64,000 nt of DNA. Source: Actinomycetota bacterium. Lineage in GTDB: Bacteria > Actinomycetota > Acidimicrobiia > Acidimicrobiales > RAAP-2. This document shows positions 18,425 to 26,726 of the stretch, piece after piece. The stretch covers positions 124,001 to 188,000 of the forward strand of contig WLNI01000001.1 of assembly GCA_009699875.1 (NCBI GenBank), given 5' to 3'. The position numbers and the translations under genes are program-made. The notes below the pieces were generated by a model. That model did no database searches. It was not told the DNA's origin and saw only the letters and a program-made list of their open reading frames with translations. Every line of letters begins with the position of its first letter. The first letter of the stretch is position 1.

Positions 18425-19171
18425 ATGAGCGATACCTCTGACGAGACTCCTGAGATCGAACCGGCCCCTCGACCTTCACTCAAAGATCGATTCTTGAAGC
18501 CCCCGAAGGAGCGCTCCAAGGAAGTTCCCGTCGACTTTGATCAACTGCCACCTGCCGAGCGTAAAATTGCGATGCGCACGATGGATCGAAACGAAATTCG
18601 TTTCGGCTACTTGGCCTCTGCAATTGCGCTTCTTTTCTCTCTCCTGGCAACAGTCCCCTTCATGTTTGGACCTTCTCAGGTCACCAAGACTGCCAAAGAA
18701 GTCAACGGCGCCTGTCCTGCGACCTATGAACTCGTCAAGGGTGTGTGTACACAGACGACGATTCGCCAGCCTTCCTACTACGTCCTTCCTCTCATTCTCT
18801 ATCTCGTCTTAAGCCTTTCGATTTTTGTCACGACGAGAATGAAGCGGCGGGTTGCCACAACGTTCACGACACTGTTGACCGGTGTTGCCTTCACGAGCAT
18901 CTCGATTGCTATCGGTGCTCCACTTTTGATCTATGGCATCTGGCTTTTCTTGAGAGCTCGAAGAATTCAGCGCTTCGGCACCACCGATGCCAAAATCGCT
19001 GCCAAACTCTCTGCCGAACAACGCCTAGCCAGAAAAAACGGCGCACCGCGACCTACCGCTCGAGAACGAGCAAAGAACTCAAAGACGGCCAAGCCGACTG
19101 GTCCACAGGCGTCGAAGCGCTACACACCAAAAAAACCAGTCAAGAAGAAACCACTTCCAAAAGAGGACTAG
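18425..19171 (+). CDS. Hypothetical membrane protein with basic C-terminal tail
   Basis: A 248-residue protein that I cannot assign. Residues 1-50 are acidic and proline-rich; three hydrophobic segments lie at about 65-85, 120-140 and 150-180; residues 185-248 are strongly basic and rich in Lys, Arg, Pro and Ala (ending PKKPVKKKPLPKED). Between helices 1 and 2 a loop holds two cysteines about ten residues apart (NGACPATYELVKGVC), which could form a disulfide outside the membrane. The basic tail would face the cytoplasm and may bind nucleic acid, ribosomes or lipid head groups. The ATG at 18425 is chosen because of the -10 hexamer just upstream; the end overlaps the convergent TetR gene by 4 bases. 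Confidence 0.65.
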   Translation: MSDTSDETPEIEPAPRPSLKDRFLKPPKERSKEVPVDFDQLPPAERKIAMRTMDRNEIRFGYLASAIALLFSLLATVPFMFGPSQVTKTAKEVNGACPATYELVKGVCTQTTIRQPSYYVLPLILYLVLSLSIFVTTRMKRRVATTFTTLLTGVAFTSISIAIGAPLLIYGIWLFLRARRIQRFGTTDAKIAAKLSAEQRLARKNGAPRPTARERAKNSKTAKPTGPQASKRYTPKKPVKKKPLPKED

Positions 19172-19773
19172 CCCTCTTCGATCACCAGTGCAGACCTCAG
19201 GAGTTCCAAGACGTCAGTTCGACGTCGGACTAACGAGCGAGCGGTAGGTTCCTCTCCCAGCGCTCGAAGAACTTCGACTTCGGTGACCATGCCAATCACG
19301 GTTGAGTACATCGCCAAGAGCAAAAGCCTTGGATCACTCTTTCGCATTCTCCCTGCGTCCATCTCATCGCTCAAAAACCCTGTCGCTCTGGCCACCAGCG
19401 GATCGAGTGCTTCGGTCATCTGTGTTGCGGCGGGTGGTCCCAGGCGTGCGACTTCTCTGAGGAGGCCAAGCAGGGCAGGTCGACGAGCGGCCAATCGAAA
19501 AACGGAACGTACAATCGCTTCGACACGCTCCCACCCTTCTCCAGCATTGGTGAGTGCTGATTCGAGGACGCCAGAGAGCTCGTCGGCGCTCCGCGCGATC
19601 ACGGCTACCATGAGGGCCTCTTTTGAGGGGAACCAGTAGAGGATCGTCTGTTTTGAGATTTCGAGGTCGTGGGCCAGTGCGTCAAGAGACGTCACGTCGT
19701 AACCCCGAGATCCAAAGGAATCAAGGGCTTGGTCGAGGATTCGCTCTCCAGTCGTGCTGCTCACTGACCACAT
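19168..19773 (-). CDS. TetR family transcriptional repressor
   Basis: A 201-residue regulator. The N-terminal helix-turn-helix is clear (ILDQALDSFGSRGYDVTSLDALAHD, then ISKQTILYWFPSKEAL), followed by the usual alpha-helical ligand domain. It lies divergent from the acyl-reductase operon with a very short gap containing two 20-bp direct repeats, so it probably represses that operon and itself; the inducer may be an acyl compound (inference). No ribosome site is visible. TATTTT seven bases before the ATG at 19773 fits a leaderless mRNA. A TTG at 19782 could start three codons earlier. One repeat overlaps the ATG. Confidence 0.88.
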   Translation of the reverse strand: MWSVSSTTGERILDQALDSFGSRGYDVTSLDALAHDLEISKQTILYWFPSKEALMVAVIARSADELSGVLESALTNAGEGWERVEAIVRSVFRLAARRPALLGLLREVARLGPPAATQMTEALDPLVARATGFLSDEMDAGRMRKSDPRLLLLAMYSTVIGMVTEVEVLRALGEEPTARSLVRRRTDVLELLRSALVIEEG

Positions 19774-19782
19774 GGTAGACAA
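19763..19782. repeat. Operator-like direct repeat, copy over the TetR start
   Basis: ACTGACCACATGGTAGACAA on the plus strand, identical in 19 of 20 bases to the copy at 19786-19805. Each copy holds a small dyad, ACCA-N2-TGGT. This copy covers the ATG of the TetR gene, so a bound protein would block its expression. Confidence 0.7.
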
Positions 19783-19785
19783 AAT

Positions 19786-19805
19786 ACTGACCAGATGGTA
19801 GACAA
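19786..19805. repeat. Operator-like direct repeat, copy before the acyl-reductase operon
   Basis: ACTGACCAGATGGTAGACAA on the plus strand. Copies are offset by 23 bp, about two helical turns, so two repressor dimers would sit on the same face of the DNA. It ends seven bases before the ATG of the acyl-reductase gene. Likely binding site of the neighbouring TetR protein (inference). Confidence 0.7.
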
Positions 19806-19811
19806 TCCCCT

Positions 19812-22214
19812 ATGAGTATCGCTCAGACCCTTCAGGGCCGACGTTTCTTTGTCACTGGTGGAACCGGTTTTCTCGGCACCGCCTTGATCGAACGCATCCT
19901 TCGAACGATTCCAGAGTCTTCCGTGGTCCTGCTGATCCGACCAGGCCGCCGCACAACTCCGATGGATCGGGCCATGAAGGAGATCATTCGCAATGACTGT
20001 TTCGATCGACTCCGAGATGAACTTGGAGACTCGTTTTCTTCACAAATTGAATCTCGTCTCGATGCGGTTGCTGGAGACGTCACCAGAGATCTTCTCGGTC
20101 TCGACGAGGAGGGCTTGGCCAAGATGTCCACGTGCGACCTCATCATTCATTCGGCAGCCGCAGTTTCCTTCGACTCACCTCTTGATCAAGCTGTTGAAAT
20201 AAATCTGCTGGGGCCAAGCCGAGTTGGAGACGCCATGGCGGCAGCCCGAGAGCTCGCACAGGTACATGGGACGAATGGCCCCCAACACATGATCGCCGTG
20301 TCGACTTGTTATGTGGCAAGCACGTTTCAAGGTGAAGCCAAAGAGCATCTGCTCGGCGACCATCGTTTTGATCTCGACGTTGACTGGCATCGTGAAGTCT
20401 CATCCGCTCGACGTCTTCGCGATGACTTGGAATCAGAGTCTCGACGCTCCCCTGTTCAAGACGAAGTCACAGCTCGAGCTCGTCGCGAACTCGGTGCAGC
20501 AGGAAGCCACGTCGTGGCAATTCGAGCTGAAAAAATTAGAGATGAATGGGTCAAGGAACGATTGGTTGAAGCAGGTACAACCCGTTCGCAAGCCCTCGGT
20601 TGGCCAGATGCGTATCCCTATACAAAAGCCCTGGGCGAACGTGCCCTGGTTGAGCAACATGGGCCGAAAAGTACTTCTCCACTTCCGATCTCGATCGTGC
20701 GCCCCTCCATTATTGAATCCGCACTTTCAGAACCTGTTCCGGGATGGATTCGCGGCTTTCGGATGGCTGAGCCCATCATTGTCTCTTATGCCCGAGGCCT
20801 TTTGAAGGAGTTCCCCGGAGTCCCAGAAGGCATTGTTGACGTCATCCCAGTCGACATGGTGGTCGCAGACATCATTGCCGTCGCCGCACATGGTCCCGCT
20901 GACAAGGAAGTCGCTGTCTATCAAGTGGCCTCGGGGGTTCGAAATCCACTTCGCTATGGCCGTTTGGTTGAACTTGTTCAAGAGTGGTTCACTGAGCGTC
21001 CTCTCTATGATGACCAAGGCCAGCCCATCTCAGTGCCGGCATGGTCATTCCCTGGTCGGGGTCGAGTCCAGCGTCAACTGAAACGAGCAACCTCTGGCAT
21101 CGACGCGATTGAGCGCATCTTGGGCGCACTGCCACTTCGCGGGAGGCAAGCAACTCTTTCCGCAGAACTCGAAGAGCGAAATACCATCGCGAAGCGAGCT
21201 TTGGGTTACGTTGAGCTCTACGGCTCGTACACCGAGACCGAAGCGCGGTATCGGATCGATCGCTCGCTTGCTCTCTTTGATGCCCTTGAGGACAGCGATA
21301 AAGCAACATTCGCCTTTGACCCGGGCGTTATTGACTGGGATGCCTACGTCAGCGATGTGCACCTTCCCTCCGTCGTTCGTCACGCACGCGTGCGGACGAC
21401 GCCAGGCACCCAGGTCATGGCGGATCGCCAAGATCGCGGTCGTGCTGCGGTTCTGTCACCAGATCGACAGTTGGCAGTCTTTGACTTGGAGAACACCTTG
21501 ATGGCGTCAAATGTGGTCGATACGTTTGCGTGGCTTGCCAGCCGACATTTGCCCCTTTCACGCCGCGCCTCGTTTGTGGCCGATCTCGTCAAAGATGGAC
21601 CACAACTCTTGGCACTTGATCGTCGAGATCGAGGGGACTTTCTCCGCTCGTTCTACATGCGATACGAAGGTGCCCCTGCTGATCAACTTCGAGCTGACGC
21701 ATGGGAACTCTTCAGTGAGCAACTTCTCTTGCGCTCCTACCCAGAAGGCATCGCACGTGTGCGCGAGCATCGAAAACTTGGGCACCGAACGCTCTTGATT
21801 ACTGGAGCGCTCGATATGGTGATCGCCCCACTGGCTCCACTCTTTGATGACGTCATCTGTGCCCGATTAGGGGAGAAGGATGGTCGACTCACCGGACGGA
21901 TGCAAGAGTTGCCGCCAATTGGTGAGGCCAGAGCCAACGTCCTCGAGGACTATGCCGATGCGAACGGCATGAAACTTTCAGAGTCTGTCGCTTACGCCGA
22001 CTCCGCATCTGATCTCGCCCTCTTGGAGGCAGTGGGATTTCCCGTTGCAGTCAACCCTGAAGCTCGCCTCGCCCTGATTGCTCGGCGCCGCGGATGGCTC
22101 ATCGAAGATTGGCATCGAGCCAAGGGTGGCTCATCTCGCACATTCCCACTTGGCCCTCTTGACGCGAAACAGCCTGGAGCTTCTCGTCGGATCTCGAGAG
22201 GTGTCACCAGATGA
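19812..22214 (+). CDS. Acyl-CoA/acyl-thioester reductase (FAR type) fused to HAD-IB phosphatase-like domain
   Basis: An 800-residue two-domain protein. The first 500 residues form an extended short-chain dehydrogenase of the 'male sterility' / fatty acyl reductase kind: NAD(P) motif TGGTGFLG at 15-22, Ser164 in VSTCYVA, and YPYTK at 268-272 (YxxxK). From about residue 550 a HAD subfamily IB domain follows: motif I FDLENTL (Asp558), LITGALDM for motif II, and YADSASDLALL for the terminal acidic pair. The second Asp of the usual DxD is Glu560, which may weaken phosphatase activity. Expected role: reduce an activated fatty acid to aldehyde or alcohol. First gene of a four-gene operon. Confidence 0.82.
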   Translation: MSIAQTLQGRRFFVTGGTGFLGTALIERILRTIPESSVVLLIRPGRRTTPMDRAMKEIIRNDCFDRLRDELGDSFSSQIESRLDAVAGDVTRDLLGLDEEGLAKMSTCDLIIHSAAAVSFDSPLDQAVEINLLGPSRVGDAMAAARELAQVHGTNGPQHMIAVSTCYVASTFQGEAKEHLLGDHRFDLDVDWHREVSSARRLRDDLESESRRSPVQDEVTARARRELGAAGSHVVAIRAEKIRDEWVKERLVEAGTTRSQALGWPDAYPYTKALGERALVEQHGPKSTSPLPISIVRPSIIESALSEPVPGWIRGFRMAEPIIVSYARGLLKEFPGVPEGIVDVIPVDMVVADIIAVAAHGPADKEVAVYQVASGVRNPLRYGRLVELVQEWFTERPLYDDQGQPISVPAWSFPGRGRVQRQLKRATSGIDAIERILGALPLRGRQATLSAELEERNTIAKRALGYVELYGSYTETEARYRIDRSLALFDALEDSDKATFAFDPGVIDWDAYVSDVHLPSVVRHARVRTTPGTQVMADRQDRGRAAVLSPDRQLAVFDLENTLMASNVVDTFAWLASRHLPLSRRASFVADLVKDGPQLLALDRRDRGDFLRSFYMRYEGAPADQLRADAWELFSEQLLLRSYPEGIARVREHRKLGHRTLLITGALDMVIAPLAPLFDDVICARLGEKDGRLTGRMQELPPIGEARANVLEDYADANGMKLSESVAYADSASDLALLEAVGFPVAVNPEARLALIARRRGWLIEDWHRAKGGSSRTFPLGPLDAKQPGASRRISRGVTR

Positions 22215-23473
22215 AAGCCCTCATTGTTGAGCGCAAGATTTCACGATTTGCCGCTGCGCGCGTGGCATCGGCATTTGGTGCCGGGAAGGGAGCAGGCATT
22301 GGCCCCCTCCGTTTGACTGACACGGCAACACCAAAAGATCGAGGGGCCGCGTGGGTTGGCGTCACACCAATTCTCTCAGGAGTGTGCGGTAGCGACTTAA
22401 GTACCGTTGATGGCAGATCAAGCCACTACTTTGAGCACATCGTCTCCTTCCCGTTTATCCCGGGTCACGAAATCCTGGGGCTTTTGAACGAGGCATCCCT
22501 CGACGCCCACGGGATTGAGCGAGCCAAAGGTCAGCGTGTGGTCATCCAACCCGTCCTCAACTGCATTGTCAGAGGAGAAACGCCCTGTGCTGCGTGCCAA
22601 AAGGGCGACATCGGACGATGTCAAATCTTGAGTTCAGGCAAGCTTCGAGCTGGCCTGCAAACGGGATACTGCGCAGACACTGGTGGCGGGTGGTCCGAAG
22701 GTCCGCTTCGAGTTCACTCATCACAGGTCTTCGCGGTCCCCGATGACATGAGTGACGAAGATGCGGTCACCATCGAGCCCATGGCCTGTGCGCTTCATGC
22801 AGCGCTTCGCTGCCACCATGACGAGAACTCCACTATTGCGGTTCTCGGAGCGGGAACACTCGGTCTTGGTGTTGTTGCAGCGCTGGACTTCTTATCGGCG
22901 ACCAAACGAATCGTTCGACCACGCAGATTAATCGTGGGCGCTCGCTACGACGTCCAGCGCTCATTCGCTCGAGCCTTTGGAGCAGATGATGTCGTGGCCC
23001 CTGACCAACTTTCTCGAGCAGTACGGCTTGCCACCCGCTCTCTCGTCAGCGGACAGCCCACTGGAGACCCCGGACAACTCAGTGGTGGCGCAGACGTCGT
23101 CGTCGACGCCGTGGGGAGCGCCGAGTCACTTGCGGACGCGCTGAAGATTGTCGCTCCTGGAGGCAGGATCGTCATGGTCGGCATGCCAGGGAAGATTTCG
23201 ATCGATCTCGCCAGCCTCTGGCACAGAGAAGTAGAAATCGTTGGCGCCTACGCCTATGGCATGGAGCGATTCGGAAAGAAAGAAATCCGAACCTTTGATC
23301 TGGCTATGGAGCTCGTCGCCCACCACCACACTGGCCAACTGGTCTCGGCCCACTACCCGCTTGAGCGTTTCGAAGAGGCCCTCGCTCACGCAGGTGCTGC
23401 AGGGCGACGAGGCGGTATCAAAATCGTATTCAAACCTGGTTCATCTCGAGCCACCAACAAGAAGGAGGACTGA
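22211..23473 (+). CDS. Zinc-dependent alcohol dehydrogenase (MDR family)
   Basis: A 420-residue medium-chain dehydrogenase. Catalytic zinc ligands are suggested by GVCGSDLSTVDG (Cys) and PGHEILG (His-Glu); a structural zinc site by CAACQKGDIGRC together with the cysteine before it. The Rossmann motif is AVLGAGTLGLGVVAALDF. Unlike standard members it carries an N-terminal extension of about 30 residues. The ATG overlaps the previous stop (ATGA), tying its translation to the acyl reductase. It most plausibly interconverts the aldehyde or alcohol made by that enzyme, or a secondary alcohol, but the substrate is not visible from sequence. Confidence 0.85.
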   Translation: MKALIVERKISRFAAARVASAFGAGKGAGIGPLRLTDTATPKDRGAAWVGVTPILSGVCGSDLSTVDGRSSHYFEHIVSFPFIPGHEILGLLNEASLDAHGIERAKGQRVVIQPVLNCIVRGETPCAACQKGDIGRCQILSSGKLRAGLQTGYCADTGGGWSEGPLRVHSSQVFAVPDDMSDEDAVTIEPMACALHAALRCHHDENSTIAVLGAGTLGLGVVAALDFLSATKRIVRPRRLIVGARYDVQRSFARAFGADDVVAPDQLSRAVRLATRSLVSGQPTGDPGQLSGGADVVVDAVGSAESLADALKIVAPGGRIVMVGMPGKISIDLASLWHREVEIVGAYAYGMERFGKKEIRTFDLAMELVAHHHTGQLVSAHYPLERFEEALAHAGAAGRRGGIKIVFKPGSSRATNKKED

Positions 23474-23474
23474 C

Positions 23475-25064
23475 ATGAGCCCTCGTCCCGGATTTGTGCT
23501 TGACGTCGATCGCTCGACCCCGCCAACCCTGATGTGGAAAGGCGAGAGCTTCGGCCTCCAAAAACTTCCGACCGGCTCTCGGGTGATCTATGCCCCTGAA
23601 CCGTTCGACGCACTCGAGGACCCAGAGACCGCCATCCGAGAAGCACTCGAAAACCCAACGGGCGACCAGATTCCCTTGTCAGCGCAACTTCGCTCTGGCA
23701 TGCGCCTCACCATCTGCTTCGACGATATCTCGTTGCCACTGCCGCCAATGGCCGCTCCAGATATTCGACAAATGGTTATTGAGGCGGTTCTTGACGCAGC
23801 TGCCGCTGCTGGAGTCGACGACGTGGTCCTCATTGCTGCACTCGCTCTTCATCGTCGCATGACCGAGCCTGAATTACGCCATGCACTGGGGAACCGTGTC
23901 TATGACGCCTTCGCTCCTCATGGCAACCTTATGCAGCACGATGCTGAAGACCCAGACAACTTGGTGCACTTAGGTGTCACCGACAAAGGCGAAGACGTGG
24001 AAATTAACAAGCGAGCCGCCGAGAGCGATCTCTTGGTCTACGTCAACATCAACTTGGTGGCAATGGACGGGGGGCACAAATCGGTTGCGACGGGCCTTGC
24101 GAGCTACAAAAGCCTTCGTCACCATCACAATCCCTCCACGATGCGTCACTCAAAGTCGTTTATGCACGCTCCCGACTCTGCCTTGCACACTGCCAACTGG
24201 CGCATGGGGCGCTTAATCAAGGACAGCGGTGTCAATATCTTCCAAATCGAGACGACGTTGAACACCAACACCTTCCCGGACTCCTTCCAATTCCTCCAAA
24301 AACGAGAGTGGGAGTGGAATCTCAGGGACCGGGTCTCATTCCAGGCATCGTCGAGAGCACTCGATGCCGCTCCAAAGAAGATGGCTCGTCAAATTCTTCA
24401 AGGTATTAAGGCGCCCCACGCACTTCGAAGTGTCTATGCCGGGGAAGTTGAGGCAGTCCACGAAAAGATCCTGACTGACGTGTGGGCCCAACAGGGCGTT
24501 GCCGTTGAAGGTCAAACTGACATTGTGACGATGGGGCTGCCCTACATCTGTCCCTACAACGTGAACTCAATTATGAACCCCATTCTCGTTGCATGTTTGG
24601 GCCTCGGGTACTTCTTTAACCTCTATAAAGGTAAGCCTGTCGTGCGAGAAGGTGGCGTCGCCATTCTCTTCCACCCCACCCGTCCTGAGTTCCATCCAGG
24701 ACATCATCCGAGCTACATCGACTTCTTCGAACAGGTCTTGACTGAGACCAAGGACCCAGTTGTCATGAGTGAGAAGTTTGAAGAGGCCTTCGCGACAGAC
24801 CCGTGGTACATCCATCTCTATCGAACTGGTCACGCGTATCACGGCGTTCACCCGTTTTACATGTGGTACTGGTGTGCTCACGCCATGGAACACTTGAGCA
24901 AAGTCATCATCGTTGGCGGTGACCCGGCGACCGTTCGTCGTTTGGGATTCCATCCAGCGACCACCCTCGACGATGCGCTTGAAATAGCCCAAGACACCGT
25001 AGGAGCACACCCAACAATTACCCACCTGCATAATCCACCGCTGTTTTTGTCGGACGTCACATGA
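23475..25064 (+). CDS. LarA-like protein (DUF2088, lactate racemase N-terminal fold), divergent
   Basis: A 529-residue relative of nickel-pincer-nucleotide racemases. Aligning by eye to Lactobacillus LarA with a constant offset of 18 residues, His126 (ALHRRMTEPEL) matches His108, Lys202 (GGHKS) matches the cofactor-binding Lys184, and His218 (HHHNP) matches the nickel ligand His200. The second catalytic His174 falls on Ile192, and the D-x-T-R motif reads D-I-S-L. It may bind the cofactor but probably does different chemistry. LarA is about 425 residues, so this one is longer. Start at 23475 is set by GAAGGAGGA upstream; larB/C/E are not in this window. Alignment is from memory. Confidence 0.72.
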   Translation: MSPRPGFVLDVDRSTPPTLMWKGESFGLQKLPTGSRVIYAPEPFDALEDPETAIREALENPTGDQIPLSAQLRSGMRLTICFDDISLPLPPMAAPDIRQMVIEAVLDAAAAAGVDDVVLIAALALHRRMTEPELRHALGNRVYDAFAPHGNLMQHDAEDPDNLVHLGVTDKGEDVEINKRAAESDLLVYVNINLVAMDGGHKSVATGLASYKSLRHHHNPSTMRHSKSFMHAPDSALHTANWRMGRLIKDSGVNIFQIETTLNTNTFPDSFQFLQKREWEWNLRDRVSFQASSRALDAAPKKMARQILQGIKAPHALRSVYAGEVEAVHEKILTDVWAQQGVAVEGQTDIVTMGLPYICPYNVNSIMNPILVACLGLGYFFNLYKGKPVVREGGVAILFHPTRPEFHPGHHPSYIDFFEQVLTETKDPVVMSEKFEEAFATDPWYIHLYRTGHAYHGVHPFYMWYWCAHAMEHLSKVIIVGGDPATVRRLGFHPATTLDDALEIAQDTVGAHPTITHLHNPPLFLSDVT

Positions 25065-26014
25065 GTAACAAGTTCACCCGAAAGATCAGTTCTTTGAAGT
25101 TCCCTCTCGCCGCTCCTACGTGGCCTGACTCTCTTCCACGCCCAAATCCCAAGCGTAATACTGGACTGGACTACGACACCGCGTGGGCTCGCCGCTACCC
25201 GGCTCGATTTGCTCGCGCAATCTTCGTTGACTTCATTTCCTCGCCTCTCGTGAAGACGATGGCTCCCACCACGGTGACCGGCGCCGAGGCATTATCGAGG
25301 ATCAAAGGACCGGTTATTTTCGCCGCCAACCACAACTCCCATGTCGACACCGCAGTGCTCCTCTCAGCAATTCCCGTCCACCTCCGTCACAAAGTCGTGG
25401 TTGCCGCTGCGTCAGACTTCTTCTTTGACTCGACGGTGAAAGCAACCGCGATGTCATTAGTACTTGGAGCCATTCCGATTGAGCGATCCAAGGTCAATCG
25501 CCGCTCCGCCGAAACAGCTCTTGAACTTCTCAAGGAGGGGTGGAGCGTCATCATTTACCCCGAGGGCGGGCGAAGCCCCGATGGATGGATGCATGATTTT
25601 AAAGGTGGAGCTGCCTACCTTTCGGTCCGCTCGGATGCTCCAGTGGTTCCGGTCTTTCTCGACGGCACCTCTCGGGTTCTCCCGAAATCCCCCGTCGAAT
25701 CTGGCGTCTCTCCAGGTGGCTCTGGTTCAGAATCTCGCTCCACTTCTCGGCTCCGTCGACACCCCGTCTCTGTGACCTTCGGTCGAGCTCTTCGCTCACT
25801 GCCAGATGAAGACGCTCGAAAGATGGGACCGCGTATCGAGGCTGCTGTCAGCGAACTCGGACGAGAAGTTGCCACTGACTACTGGACCGCTCGCCGACAC
25901 CGTGATACCTCGACCACGCACGGACCGAGCGCCGCACCATGGCGCCGTTCGTGGGCTCGACCTCCAGCGATCAAGGTTTCCGAGCGAACCCCTCGCGATT
26001 CGTGGCCCGAGTAG
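25061..26014 (+). CDS. 1-acylglycerol-3-phosphate O-acyltransferase-like (PlsC) protein
   Basis: A 317-residue membrane-associated acyltransferase of the PlsC family. Motif I is NHNSHVD (H-x4-D), motif II lies around GAIPIERSKVNRRS, motif III is YPEGGRSPDG (in place of FPEGTRS), and motif IV follows at APVVPVFLDG. It would transfer an acyl group from CoA or ACP to a glycerol-type or other lipid hydroxyl. Fourth gene of the operon; the ATG overlaps the LarA-like stop. Its last 44 bases overlap the end of the convergent gatD gene. C-terminal residues beyond 240 are poorly conserved-looking and basic. It could acylate the alcohol made by the upstream enzymes (inference). Confidence 0.85.
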   Translation: MSNKFTRKISSLKFPLAAPTWPDSLPRPNPKRNTGLDYDTAWARRYPARFARAIFVDFISSPLVKTMAPTTVTGAEALSRIKGPVIFAANHNSHVDTAVLLSAIPVHLRHKVVVAAASDFFFDSTVKATAMSLVLGAIPIERSKVNRRSAETALELLKEGWSVIIYPEGGRSPDGWMHDFKGGAAYLSVRSDAPVVPVFLDGTSRVLPKSPVESGVSPGGSGSESRSTSRLRRHPVSVTFGRALRSLPDEDARKMGPRIEAAVSELGREVATDYWTARRHRDTSTTHGPSAAPWRRSWARPPAIKVSERTPRDSWPE

Positions 26015-26726
26015 CACTCAAGAGTCGTTCTTCTCTCAGGGCAATCTCTCTCGAGTCATCGAGTTCTTGTAACTCGCCTCCTCCTGTAGCCCACGTCAAC
26101 AATAAATCCGCCAAGGCAGGATTCCTCGCCAAGACTGGACCGTGAAGATAGGTCCCAAGAATACGATCTTGAAAAGCCCCTTCGCTCGAGTCCCCACCAC
26201 CATTGCCCGTACCGTGGCGGACTTGGCCAAGGCGTCGAGCGCTCGGCCCAAGCGTGGTGAGGCCCGCGTGGTTTTCAAATCCTGTCAGGAGTGGAAGACC
26301 CAGACCGCCATGTTCGAGTGCGTCGAATTCAACGACGACTTCTCCCACGCATCGAGACCCGGTTCCCTTTCTGGTCGCAACGTCAAGAAGACCGAGTCCG
26401 TTATGAAGCGTTCCTTGAGCGTCTGGAAATGAGTTCCCCACAATCTGGAAACCTGCGCAGACCGCAAATACCACGGCACCTTCTTCGAGTGCTGAACGTA
26501 GCGTGCCGTCATCCTTCAGCCGTTGTGCTGCGAGGACCTGGGGCCCATCTTCACCACCACCAAGACAGTAGAGATCTCCTCGAGGAAGGGGATCAGCTGA
26601 CGAAGCGTGGAGAACGTCGACGTCAATCCCCCGCCATGATGCCCTTCGTCCAAGAATTTCAGCGTTTCCAGTGTCCCCGTAAGTGCCAAGGAGGTCAGGG
26701 TAGACGGCAACGATGCGAAGAGTCAC
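25971..26726 (-). CDS. gatD: Lipid II isoglutaminyl synthase, glutaminase subunit GatD
   Basis: A 251-residue class I glutamine amidotransferase (GATase_3 / CobB-CobQ-like). The nucleophile elbow is VFAVCAGFQIVGNSF with the catalytic Cys, and the partner His lies in GTYLHGPVLARNP. With MurT it amidates the alpha-carboxyl of D-iGlu in lipid II, giving D-isoglutamine, needed for efficient crosslinking. The GTG start overlaps the murT stop (GTGA), the standard murT-gatD arrangement of Gram-positive bacteria. The last 44 bases overlap the PlsC gene on the other strand. Function inferred from family and pairing. Confidence 0.9.
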   Translation of the reverse strand: MTLRIVAVYPDLLGTYGDTGNAEILGRRASWRGIDVDVLHASSADPLPRGDLYCLGGGEDGPQVLAAQRLKDDGTLRSALEEGAVVFAVCAGFQIVGNSFPDAQGTLHNGLGLLDVATRKGTGSRCVGEVVVEFDALEHGGLGLPLLTGFENHAGLTTLGPSARRLGQVRHGTGNGGGDSSEGAFQDRILGTYLHGPVLARNPALADLLLTWATGGGELQELDDSREIALREERLLSATRATNREGFARKP

